A stretch of 64,000 nt of DNA from Sphingobacteriaceae bacterium (lineage in GTDB: Bacteria; Bacteroidota; Bacteroidia; B-17B0; Aurantibacillaceae), in the NCBI GenBank assembly GCA_016705695.1, contig JADJLA010000004.1, positions 242,104-306,103 on the forward strand, given 5' to 3'. A program made the translations under genes and the position numbers. Under the pieces are notes generated by a model. It was not told the origin of the DNA. It searched no databases and was given only the letters and a program-made list of their open reading frames with translations. Below, in pieces: positions 27,170 through 34,499 of this stretch (within the stretch, counting starts at the first letter, position 1; every line of letters begins with the position of its first letter).

Positions 27170-27634
27170 ATGAATATTTTCACTCCCAAACATCAAAAAC
27201 TTATATCCTTGCTGCTAAAAAATAAGGTTGAGTTTATGCTAATTGGAGGATACGCTGTTATTTATTATGGATATAAACGCACAACGGGCGATATGGATCT
27301 TTGGTTAAAGCCAAGCAATGCTAATAAACTAAAATTATTAGTTGTATTGGAAAAACTAAAGTTCAGTAAAGCCGATATTAAACATATTGAAACTTTAAAT
27401 TTTGAAGAAACGATAGCCTTTCACTTTTGGAAGGACCCCGAAAGAGTTGATTGCTTAACAAAAATATCGGGAGTAAGCTTTGAAGAGGCTAAGAAAAAAA
27501 TGAATTTTATTGAGTTGGATTCATTAAAACTTCCTGTTATTCACTACAATCATCTTGTACTGTCAAAGATCACTTCAAAGCGCGCCAAAGACAAAGCGGA
27601 TATTGAAGAACTTCAAAAAGTGAATAGAAAATAA
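27170..27634 (+). CDS. Nucleotidyltransferase-fold protein (MNT/AbiEii-like)
   Basis: 154 aa. The core MLIGGYAVIYYGYKRTTGDM then DLWL gives the GG and DxD metal-binding motifs of minimal nucleotidyltransferases, with helices and a substrate-pocket-like HFWKDPERVDCLTKISG after it. The C-terminus (HLVLSKITSKRAKDKADIEEL) matches the family that reads out as DUF6036/AbiEii-like. It may transfer a nucleotide to a tRNA or protein as in MNT or AbiE systems (inference). It lies within the segment bracketed by the two wbqC 3' ends. Confidence 0.75.
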   Translation: MNIFTPKHQKLISLLLKNKVEFMLIGGYAVIYYGYKRTTGDMDLWLKPSNANKLKLLVVLEKLKFSKADIKHIETLNFEETIAFHFWKDPERVDCLTKISGVSFEEAKKKMNFIELDSLKLPVIHYNHLVLSKITSKRAKDKADIEELQKVNRK

Positions 27635-27662
27635 CTCGCTCGACGATGGTTGCAATTTCACC

Positions 27663-28097
27663 ATGACAAGGACAGAGATATTTTTTAATATAAAATCAAA
27701 AATAGCCATTCCGGAATACAATGGTGACTTAATTTGGTGTTCAGACATAAGATCGCTTAAAAACATTGCGGAAGAAGTTTATGAGCACGAGAACCATCTA
27801 TCTATAGACCTAGGCGAAATCACAGTTTTTGAAAATATTAAACTGCGTTTTGGGACAAATTCAAACGACAATTACAAATTAAAAAGCATCCTGGGAACGT
27901 TTGCAAAATACAATGACGCAAAAACTCTATGTGATCTGCTAATATCTATACTCGACTCCCCAGACGAGTATTATGACGTGGAAGAACAGTTATTTGTTTA
28001 TTGGTCGGACGAAAATATAGAAATTAAGGTTTGTACAAGAGATCATCATGGCGGACCTTGGTTTGAATATAGTATTACGAAAAAAAACTGCAAATAA
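27663..28097 (+). CDS. Hypothetical protein of the accessory cassette
   Basis: 144 aa, acidic, no signal peptide. I do not recognise the family. Visible features are a Trp/Tyr-rich acidic C-terminal half (YYDVEEQLFVYWSDENIEI) and HHGGPWFEYSI. Size and composition resemble small immunity-type proteins, but that is only a resemblance. It is the last gene before the wbqC remnant, whose frame overlaps its end. Confidence 0.55.
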   Translation: MTRTEIFFNIKSKIAIPEYNGDLIWCSDIRSLKNIAEEVYEHENHLSIDLGEITVFENIKLRFGTNSNDNYKLKSILGTFAKYNDAKTLCDLLISILDSPDEYYDVEEQLFVYWSDENIEIKVCTRDHHGGPWFEYSITKKNCK

Positions 28098-28116
28098 CCA
28101 TATAGCTCGACAAATA

Positions 28117-28401
28117 TTCCTCCACGAGTACAATGCCGAACAATTAAAATGGATCATAAGGGCCTTTCGTTTAAAGAAGGACATTAGCTATTCGGAGGCT
28201 TATATAGAAGACGCCACTTTTACCAACCTAAGAGAAGAGATCCATCCTAAAAAAGCCATACAAGATAAACGTGTAGCCGAATTACTACAACAAGCCTATT
28301 ACCAAACCTTTTCAGATAAAATGGGCTTTGTGCCTAACCTTTCGGTGTTAGACCTCATATTTAATGAGGGGGTAAAAGGGAACCGGTATTTGATGGTTTG
28401 A
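28117..28401 (+). pseudogene. wbqC 3'-end remnant (copy 2 of the 260-base repeat)
   Basis: Encodes the C-terminal 94 residues of a WbqC-like protein (FLHEYNAEQLKWIIRAFRL to LIFNEGVKGNRYLMV) without its N-terminal half. An in-frame ATG at 28048 inside the upstream gene exists, but the residues it adds are unrelated to WbqC. It is about 93 percent identical to 26623-26882. Most likely the displaced original 3' end or a duplication scar. Confidence 0.8.
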
Positions 28402-28462
28402 GTTTTTCCTGTGTTAGTATGCACTTTATTGGAAAGTAAATCTTGTTTTGGTATATTTATGG

Positions 28463-28489
28463 TAGCATGAATTAAAAATCCGCGCTAGC
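28463..28489. repeat. REP-like palindrome 1 (variant)
   Basis: TAGCATGAATTAAAAATCCG then CGCTAGC; it shares the AATTAAAAATCCGCGC core with the REPs near the RAYT gene. Confidence 0.6.
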
Positions 28490-28492
28490 TGG

Positions 28493-28530
28493 CATCCCCC
28501 AAGTATGTATGGAGGGTGGTTATGACAAAA
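28493..28530 (+). repeat. 38-base direct repeat, copy A
   Basis: CATCCCCCAAGTATGTATGG and 18 further bases. The second copy at 30491-30528 differs at one base. CCCCCAA and the following TGGAGGG can form a small hairpin. Confidence 0.8.
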
Positions 28531-28622
28531 AGTATGTGCGAGGAACTAGAGGCAGTCCTTCAACTCCGCTCAGAAAAAATTTAACCACGGAGCACATGGA
28601 GTTTTTCATAGAGTTTCATACC

Positions 28623-28650
28623 CGCTCGCGCGGATTTTTAATCCGTGCTA
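28623..28650. repeat. REP palindrome 2
   Basis: CGCTCGCGCGGATTTTTAAT then CCGTGCTA. GCGCGGATT pairs with AATCCGTGC. The same 28 bases occur inverted at 29285-29312, on the other side of the transposase gene. Confidence 0.8.
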
Positions 28651-28675
28651 CGATAATATTCCATTTACTAAATTC

Positions 28676-29230
28676 TCAGCTGCTAGGAATTACTACAACT
28701 TCCATTCTACTCTCAAGATCAGCATAATTCCTCGCGCTGCTGTATAAATAATCTTCTGCCCTCGCAACTATTCCGTCTTCAACCGGGTTTTGATGAATGT
28801 AATTTAGTTTCTGAAATACAAAACTATTACTGAAGGCTTCTTTGGCATGATAGCCATCTTGCCAAACTTTATACTCCTGTCCTCGTTTTAAATGATCGCA
28901 AGCTTTTGAAAATACTTCAATTAACCATTCGCGTCTACTTTCGGGCTCACCTTTTATTTGCCTAATGAGCATATTGGCCGTATATTTTTTAAAATCCCGC
29001 ATAATGTCCGATAATTTAAATCCTTCAACAGCTCTGCATAACATATGCAAATGACTTGGCATTAAAACATAAGCATAAATCTCGAGACCTTTTTCTTTTT
29101 GGCAATGTTTTAAGGATTCAATAATTAGATCTTTGTGATTAGATCTTGTAAAAAGATCAACCCACTCTACTGTTGTAATAGTTATAAAATAAGCACCATC
29201 AGGATTGGATGCCTTATACTTTGTTGACAT
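28676..29230 (-). mobile_element. REP-associated tyrosine transposase (RAYT, Y1/IS200-like HUH)
   Basis: 184 aa, full length. HUH endonuclease fold: the metal-binding His60-Leu61-His62 lies in MPSHLHMLCR and the nucleophile Tyr144 in KLNYIHQNPV. RAYTs are domesticated IS200-like enzymes that nick single-stranded REP hairpins and move or spread them. REPs lie about 25 bases beyond the 3' end and about 55 bases upstream, in opposite orientation, plus further copies nearby, which is the classical arrangement. Start ATG at 29230. The enzyme looks intact. Confidence 0.9.
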
Positions 29231-29284
29231 AAAATAAAAATAAGAAATATTGAAGAATAAAGAAAAATGAGATTGCTTTTATTG

Positions 29285-29312
29285 TAGCACGGATTAAAAA
29301 TCCGCGCGAGCG
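29285..29312. repeat. REP palindrome 3
   Basis: TAGCACGGATTAAAAATCCG then CGCGAGCG, the exact reverse complement of the unit at 28623-28650, upstream of the RAYT start. Confidence 0.8.
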
Positions 29313-29451
29313 TACGGTGGCATGTCCAATGATGCGGTTCGCTATTTCATTTTCATTCATGCTGCAAAGCTACATCGGTAAATAAGCTTTCCTTGCTACG
29401 AATTGTAGCATTCTAAAAAATTCTTGCATCCGCTTTGCGATCCCAATAATT

Positions 29452-29475
29452 ATCGGGATTTAATCCGTGTTAGGC
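29452..29475. repeat. degenerate REP-like unit
   Basis: CGGGATTTAATCCGTG within the AT-rich region; it retains the ATCCGTG arm but has a shortened centre. Confidence 0.4.
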
Positions 29476-29540
29476 AACATAACTACCTTTTCCTGCGCTA
29501 CAGGCACACCTCCCTTTAATAATACACAAGTATAAATACC

Positions 29541-29569
29541 CCCGCTCGCGCGGATTTTTAATCCGTGCA
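29541..29569. repeat. REP palindrome 4
   Basis: CGCTCGCGCGGATTTTTAAT then CCGTGCA, the same orientation as the unit at 28623. The 475 bases between the RAYT and DUF4177 genes otherwise hold no gene, only REP units and AT-rich spacer. Confidence 0.8.
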
Positions 29570-29705
29570 TAATTACCCTTCAATGAAATTTGCTTGCTGC
29601 CACTAAAAACCGCTTGTTAGCCACAAAAATAATTACAACACATAATTTGACGAATACCATCAGACATTCGATTATTTTGTTATATTTACTTAAAATAAAA
29701 TAGAT

Positions 29706-29933
29706 ATGGAATATAAAGTGGTATCAATTGTCCCCGTTCAAGGCGACAAACAAACAGGTAAAGACGTTGCTCAAGATTTTGAAAACGTAATTAAAAAATA
29801 CCACTCAGAAGGTTGGGATTATGTAAGGGTTGAAAACTTATTAACTTGGGTAAATCCAACAGGCGGTTGCTTTGGAATCGGTCAGACTCCAGGATATAAT
29901 AAAACTATACAAACTATCGTATTTAAAAAATGA
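29706..29933 (+). CDS. DUF4177-like small protein
   Basis: 75 aa: EYKVVSIVPVQ, then an alpha segment, EGWDYVRVENL and GCFGIGQTPGYN. The layout is that of DUF4177-type proteins, small alpha/beta proteins of unknown role common in Bacteroidota. Cytoplasmic. The stop overlaps the next ATG by 4 bases, so translation of the pair is coupled. Confidence 0.7.
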   Translation: MEYKVVSIVPVQGDKQTGKDVAQDFENVIKKYHSEGWDYVRVENLLTWVNPTGGCFGIGQTPGYNKTIQTIVFKK

Positions 29934-30241
29934 AGCGCTTTTTGCTTTATTTTATTAAACTTTATTGGCTGTTTATTCCAGCGAACAAAAGAAAGACTTG
30001 CATTTATCATAAATCTTGTTCAAGACACGTTTATGACATCACAAGTGAAAAAGGTTTGTTCATTGGAATAAAAGCGTTAGCAACGCGCATTAAAACTTGT
30101 AGACCTAACCACAAAATAATTTATCAGGCCAAAGAAAATACTCTCCTCATAAAATTATCAGACGGGACAATTCTCCAACAAAATGAAATTTCTGAAAATA
30201 TTGTTTTAGCATACACGCACACAATGATCAGCAGAGATTAA
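29930..30241 (+). CDS. YidD-like membrane protein insertion efficiency factor
   Basis: 103 aa. Conserved cysteine pattern CIYHKSCSRHVYDI and GLFIGIKALATRIKTCRP match the YidD signature (C..SCS.Y, G...G...R...C). An amphipathic N-terminus (FLLYFIKLYWLFIP) could anchor it to the inner membrane. Canonical yidD sits in the rpmH-rnpA-yidD-yidC cluster, which is not here, so this is probably a paralogue. It is co-translated with the DUF4177-like gene. Confidence 0.75.
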   Translation: MKRFLLYFIKLYWLFIPANKRKTCIYHKSCSRHVYDITSEKGLFIGIKALATRIKTCRPNHKIIYQAKENTLLIKLSDGTILQQNEISENIVLAYTHTMISRD

Positions 30242-30658
30242 ACTTAACGACCCCGGCTTTCTCGGTTTTTTAATTTTGTAGAAACAAAACATCAAAGAAC
30301 TTCTACAAAAATACATTCATGCATAACGCATCTCCAAATAACATGATGCGTTTGCACTCAAATGCACTCCTTTGCATCGTTTTGCTTTTATTTGTTTTAA
30401 ATTGCAGTATTTTGCTTCTTATGTCAGCTTGTCATAGCAATAGCGTGTCATAGCAACTATGTAGCAAGTATCCTGCACTTATCCCCCAATCATCCCCCAA
30501 GTATGTTTGGAGGGTGGTTATGACAAAAGGTAAGGGCGAAGTGAAGTTGGTGTGCGTAAAATGCTTCCTCTACCACTCCAATAATAAGGCTATTTCTTGG
30601 TCAAATATTAGCTTTTAAGCCTGAAAAAATATCAAATAATTTTAATAATTAATTACTA
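30242..30658. other. 417-base intergenic region with short repeats
   Basis: No gene seen. A TGTAGAA...TTCTACA inverted pair lies at about 30278-30308, an AACGCATC...GATGCGTT pair at about 30326-30353, duplicated GTCATAGCAA near 30430-30455, and copy B of the 38-base repeat at 30491-30528. A weak hairpin with T tract just after the yidD-like stop could be a terminator. Confidence 0.5.
30491..30528 (+). repeat. 38-base direct repeat, copy B
   Basis: CATCCCCCAAGTATGTTTGG and 18 further bases, matching 28493-28530 with one mismatch in the same orientation. The two copies bracket REPs, RAYT, DUF4177 and yidD-like genes (about 2.0 kb). Confidence 0.8.
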
Positions 30659-32515
30659 ATGTTATCTTTGAATAAGTTTTTTTATATGAATTATTTTCGT
30701 TTCAAGTTAATTATTATTGTTTTATGCTCTCATTTAACTACAATTTATAGCCAACAAGACGGTGGGCCATGTAACTCACGTTGGTCTAAAAGCAACGCAA
30801 TGGCATACAATACCGGACAAGATGAAGTAAGGGTTTGGTATGCCATACAAATGAATATGTGCGATAAAAATGGGCTTTGTGGTACACCAATGATTTGGTT
30901 ATGGCATGATGCTCCAGGAATAGCTAGTATTGAGTTAAGCCTTAAAGGTCAAAATAGTGACGGTGAAATAATCGTTCGGAGTTTTCCCTCAACTGATTTA
31001 CCACCTAATGAATTTGATAAAGGTCAGGGAAATTGGCATTTATTCTGCAAATACATTGGAGTTGAAGCATGTTCAATCCGTTACAAAAAGGGAGATGATA
31101 TATTTGTGATAAAAGCAGTTTTTGATGGTCAAGCAGGCGGCATATATACATTTTCAAAAAATGGTAGTAAAGTTTTAGCCAACGGCAAAACTGAAAAGGA
31201 AGTACAAGATGAAACAAAAAAAAAGGAGGATGTTAAAAAGATAGATAATAAATACAACGTACTTGTACAGGAGGGAGATCAACTACAGAAGGATGGAAAA
31301 TTTGACGAAGCATCAGCCAAATATGCTGAAGCCAAAGAAATAAAACCTGAAAGTAGCGCTTTGATAGATGAAAAAATGAATGCCATCAAACAAAATAAAA
31401 ATAAAGAAGTCCAACAACAAAAGAAGCAAGAAGAACAAGCAGTTGCCAAAAAACAAACAGAGCAAAAAGAGGCAAAAGAAAAAGAAATACTTAATCAACA
31501 AATTGCTCAAGAAAATGCCGTACGTGAGCAAAATCAAAAAGAGTTTGATGCTCAGAAACAGAAGGTTGTTGATAGACAAATAGAAGAAAAAGCAAAAAAT
31601 GAACAGTTTAATGCAGCAAATACAGCATTAGTTGTTTTGTGGATTGGATTTTACACATTACCCAGCCCTCCGGTCAGCAATTATAATTATAAAGGAATGT
31701 ATTTTTCTCTGGGGCCATATAACACTTTTCAAACCGCCCCGGTATATAATAACACATATGGGTTATATACTTACAATAAAAACGCAGGCTTTCCATTCGA
31801 ATTGGAAGGAAAAGGTTCTTCCACTATCACTAAAGTACCAACTATAAACTTTGGGATAAAAACAGAATTTGGATATCTATCCGATGCTTTACATTTAACG
31901 TTTCCATTAAGAGCTAGCTATGGCAACCTTGGTCTACGTATATATAATTTTACAGGTACAGCTGGTACAAATATTTTTATTGGTAGTAGTAATTGGAACC
32001 GAGTAAAGTTTGGGATATGCTACGAGTATCATTACAACTCTCTAAATAGATCGGCAGAAAATAGCACCATTGGCGATCAGTGGACCTACGAATCAGTTAG
32101 CATCGCAAATGCTAAAATGGGCATTGCGTCTTTAAAAATGGGTGTGCGATTTCAAAATAATTTTAATTCAAAAACTATTAACACAACTGCGCCTTTTGTT
32201 TTCGATCTATTTTTTACAATGAATTATGTAAACGAATTAGATTCGCGAAGAGGACATAACAGTTATATTCACCCTATGGCTCCTGGCTTTGAATTAAATT
32301 TATCAAAACTTGGCAAGTTCGGTTTTTTTGCAAAAGTATTTATGATGACACCTGTTGGTAAAGTTGAATATTATGGTTCTAAAGATGTAGTTAATATATA
32401 CGGTAAAAATAAAGAAACAATCGAAGCAACTAATTTTTTGATTGGTAAGGAAACCAAACCATTTTTTGAAATTGGAGTTAAAAGAGAATATTGTTGGTTT
32501 AAAAAACATAAATAA
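30659..32515 (+). CDS. Exported protein with TPR/coiled-coil centre and barrel-like C-terminus
   Basis: 618 aa, family not recognised. A signal peptide ends near residue 33 (HLTTIYSQQ); an ATG at 30686 is an alternative start. Residues 35-180 are a Cys/Trp-containing globular domain (VRVWYAIQMNMC, MIWLWHDAP). One TPR-like unit (EGDQLQKDGKFDEASAKYAE) precedes a 90-residue Gln/Lys/Glu coiled coil (about 235-330). The last 280 residues alternate short beta-like strands with Gly/Tyr/Asn turns, suggesting an outer-membrane beta structure (inference). The gene ends two bases before the next gene, so the pair is an operon. Confidence 0.65.
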   Translation: MLSLNKFFYMNYFRFKLIIIVLCSHLTTIYSQQDGGPCNSRWSKSNAMAYNTGQDEVRVWYAIQMNMCDKNGLCGTPMIWLWHDAPGIASIELSLKGQNSDGEIIVRSFPSTDLPPNEFDKGQGNWHLFCKYIGVEACSIRYKKGDDIFVIKAVFDGQAGGIYTFSKNGSKVLANGKTEKEVQDETKKKEDVKKIDNKYNVLVQEGDQLQKDGKFDEASAKYAEAKEIKPESSALIDEKMNAIKQNKNKEVQQQKKQEEQAVAKKQTEQKEAKEKEILNQQIAQENAVREQNQKEFDAQKQKVVDRQIEEKAKNEQFNAANTALVVLWIGFYTLPSPPVSNYNYKGMYFSLGPYNTFQTAPVYNNTYGLYTYNKNAGFPFELEGKGSSTITKVPTINFGIKTEFGYLSDALHLTFPLRASYGNLGLRIYNFTGTAGTNIFIGSSNWNRVKFGICYEYHYNSLNRSAENSTIGDQWTYESVSIANAKMGIASLKMGVRFQNNFNSKTINTTAPFVFDLFFTMNYVNELDSRRGHNSYIHPMAPGFELNLSKLGKFGFFAKVFMMTPVGKVEYYGSKDVVNIYGKNKETIEATNFLIGKETKPFFEIGVKREYCWFKKHK

Positions 32516-32517
32516 TC

Positions 32518-34269
32518 ATGAAAAATATAATTATTTCTTTACTTATTATTTTGGCGGTTGGGTGCCAAAAACAAAATTTGGATCAAGTGCAAGAAGTGGT
32601 CGTTCCAACCACTACCACCCCACCAGTAGGACCAACCTGCACCGGAGTTTGCGTGACTGACATTGATGGAAATGTTTACCATACCATACAAATTGGCACA
32701 CAAACCTGGATGATGGAGAATTTGAGGGTGACCAAATATAGAGATGGGTCTTTGATTCCAAATACAACATCAATAACTCCGTGGAGTAATATAACAACAG
32801 GTACCTGGTGTTATTATAATGATAATAGCCAAAATAATGCAGATTATGGAAAGCTTTATAATTGGTATGCAGTTAATGATAGCAGGGGGCTTGCGCCTGC
32901 AAATTGGCATATTCCAACCTACACTGAATGGACTACACTTGAAAATTATTTAGGTGGAAATAATTTAGCTGGAGGTAAATTAAAAGAAACCGGAACAAGC
33001 CATTGGAATAGCCCAAACACAGGTGCAACAAATTCCTGTAGTTTTTCTGCGCTACCTGGAGGACTTAAACAATCAAGTGGCGGTTGTTCTTATCAAAAAG
33101 ATTTTGGGTTTTGGTGGTCTACTTTTGATATCGGCAACAACAATGCATACGCTTTTCAATTAGACAAAAGTAATGGTTATTCAGACAAATCATATCAAGC
33201 GCCAAAAGTGATCGGGCTTTCCGTTCGATGCATTAAAGATTATACAACAAGCTCAACCACATGTTCAAATCCAACTCCTGGAATGATTAAAACTATTGCC
33301 GGCCTTGCAAATACGGGCGCAGCAAACACTACCCCTGGAAGCAGCTGTTCGTTTCCGCCTGACGGGATAAATGCAACTCAAGTTGTTATTTGTCCTTCTG
33401 GTCCTATTGCTGTAGATTTAAGTGGGAACGTGTTTTACGCAGAAGGAGCTAGAATTAGAAAGATCGATAACCAAGGTATTTTAAGCACAGTAGCAGGCAA
33501 TGGTGGCCCAGGTTTTTCTGGAGACGGAGGGCAAGCTACCGCTGCTTCAATAAGTATACCACAATGTATTGCATTTGACAACAATGGAAATCTTGTTTTT
33601 TCTGACTATGTAAATTGTAGAATAAGAAGGGTTAACATGTCAACCGGAATCATTACTACTATAGTAGGCAATGGTGTTGACGCATATGCAGGGAATAACG
33701 TTAATGCCCTCTCAGCTTCTATTTCACAATATATTACCGGAATTTGTTTTGATGCGGCAAACAATCTTTATTTTTCCGATCAGATAAGTAAAGTTGTTAG
33801 ACAGGTAAATTCCTCAACCAATATTATTTCATTGTTTGCGGGCACGCCTGGCTCTTCCGGTAGTTCCGGTGATGGCGGTCTTGCAACGCTCGCCAAATTA
33901 AATAACCCCGCTGGATTGGCCTTTTATTCAGGGAAAATTTACATTGGCAGTGCTGATGGTATTCGATGTGTTACATCTGGAATCATTTCCAGTTTCTTGA
34001 ATCAAGTCGGAATATATCATATACACGCAACCCAATCGGGTAATTTATATTATCCCACTCCTGATGCAAAGCTTTATACCATGTCGTTAATCACTCCAAG
34101 CACTGCCGTACAGCTTGCTGGAACAGGAATTGCAGGAGACTCGGGCGATTGCGGCCCAGCCTTGAGTGCAAAAATAGCACCCGGCGGTCCTTGTGTTTAT
34201 AACCAGTCATTAAATGCTATTCTATTTACTGATCCATCATTTAGAAAAATCAGGATGATAAAGTTATAG
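32518..34269 (+). CDS. FISUMP-domain lipoprotein with NHL repeats
   Basis: 583 aa. Lipobox near residue 16 (IILAVGC). A Thr/Pro-rich linker leads to a FISUMP (Fibrobacter major paralogous) domain at about 45-240: VYHTIQIGTQTWMMENLRV, YGKLYNWYAV, GWHIPT-like NWHIPTYTEW, GLSVRCIKD. About 250-583 is a beta-propeller of NHL repeats (GDGGQATAASISIPQ, AFDNNGNLVFSD, GDGGLATLAKLNNPAGLAF). It is probably surface-exposed and binds a partner; no enzyme motif is seen. Translationally adjacent to the upstream exported protein. Confidence 0.8.
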   Translation: MKNIIISLLIILAVGCQKQNLDQVQEVVVPTTTTPPVGPTCTGVCVTDIDGNVYHTIQIGTQTWMMENLRVTKYRDGSLIPNTTSITPWSNITTGTWCYYNDNSQNNADYGKLYNWYAVNDSRGLAPANWHIPTYTEWTTLENYLGGNNLAGGKLKETGTSHWNSPNTGATNSCSFSALPGGLKQSSGGCSYQKDFGFWWSTFDIGNNNAYAFQLDKSNGYSDKSYQAPKVIGLSVRCIKDYTTSSTTCSNPTPGMIKTIAGLANTGAANTTPGSSCSFPPDGINATQVVICPSGPIAVDLSGNVFYAEGARIRKIDNQGILSTVAGNGGPGFSGDGGQATAASISIPQCIAFDNNGNLVFSDYVNCRIRRVNMSTGIITTIVGNGVDAYAGNNVNALSASISQYITGICFDAANNLYFSDQISKVVRQVNSSTNIISLFAGTPGSSGSSGDGGLATLAKLNNPAGLAFYSGKIYIGSADGIRCVTSGIISSFLNQVGIYHIHATQSGNLYYPTPDAKLYTMSLITPSTAVQLAGTGIAGDSGDCGPALSAKIAPGGPCVYNQSLNAILFTDPSFRKIRMIKL

Positions 34270-34499
34270 GAAATTTAAGTTTAAGTATTTAAAAGAAGGT
34301 AAAGACCTGCGGTTGCGCAAAGCGCAGTAATAAAAACCAATTAGCATAATGTCTTTTTTCAAAAGTGAAGCCTTCTTTGACTTCTTAATTTTTCTGCGGT
34401 TAGTTGATCATTTGCAGTCTTTGCGTAGTTCGAAGAACGCTTTTCGGTTTCTGCCTCTAAAAAAATATCTGCTAATTTAACCTAGAAACACTAATAGAT

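Noticed and set aside
28048..28116. N-terminal extension of the second wbqC copy
   Set aside because: The residues read through the 3' end of the upstream gene in another frame and do not resemble WbqC.
28509..28727. 72-codon frame after the wbqC remnant
   Set aside because: It runs through the 38-base repeat, a REP and the end of the RAYT gene; no protein-like pattern.
28463..29570. CRISPR array
   Set aside because: Repeats are palindromic, unevenly spaced and in both orientations; no spacers or cas genes.
34270..34499. Gene or regulatory RNA between the FISUMP lipoprotein and M23 genes
   Set aside because: No coding pattern, hairpin with T tract or repeat was found.
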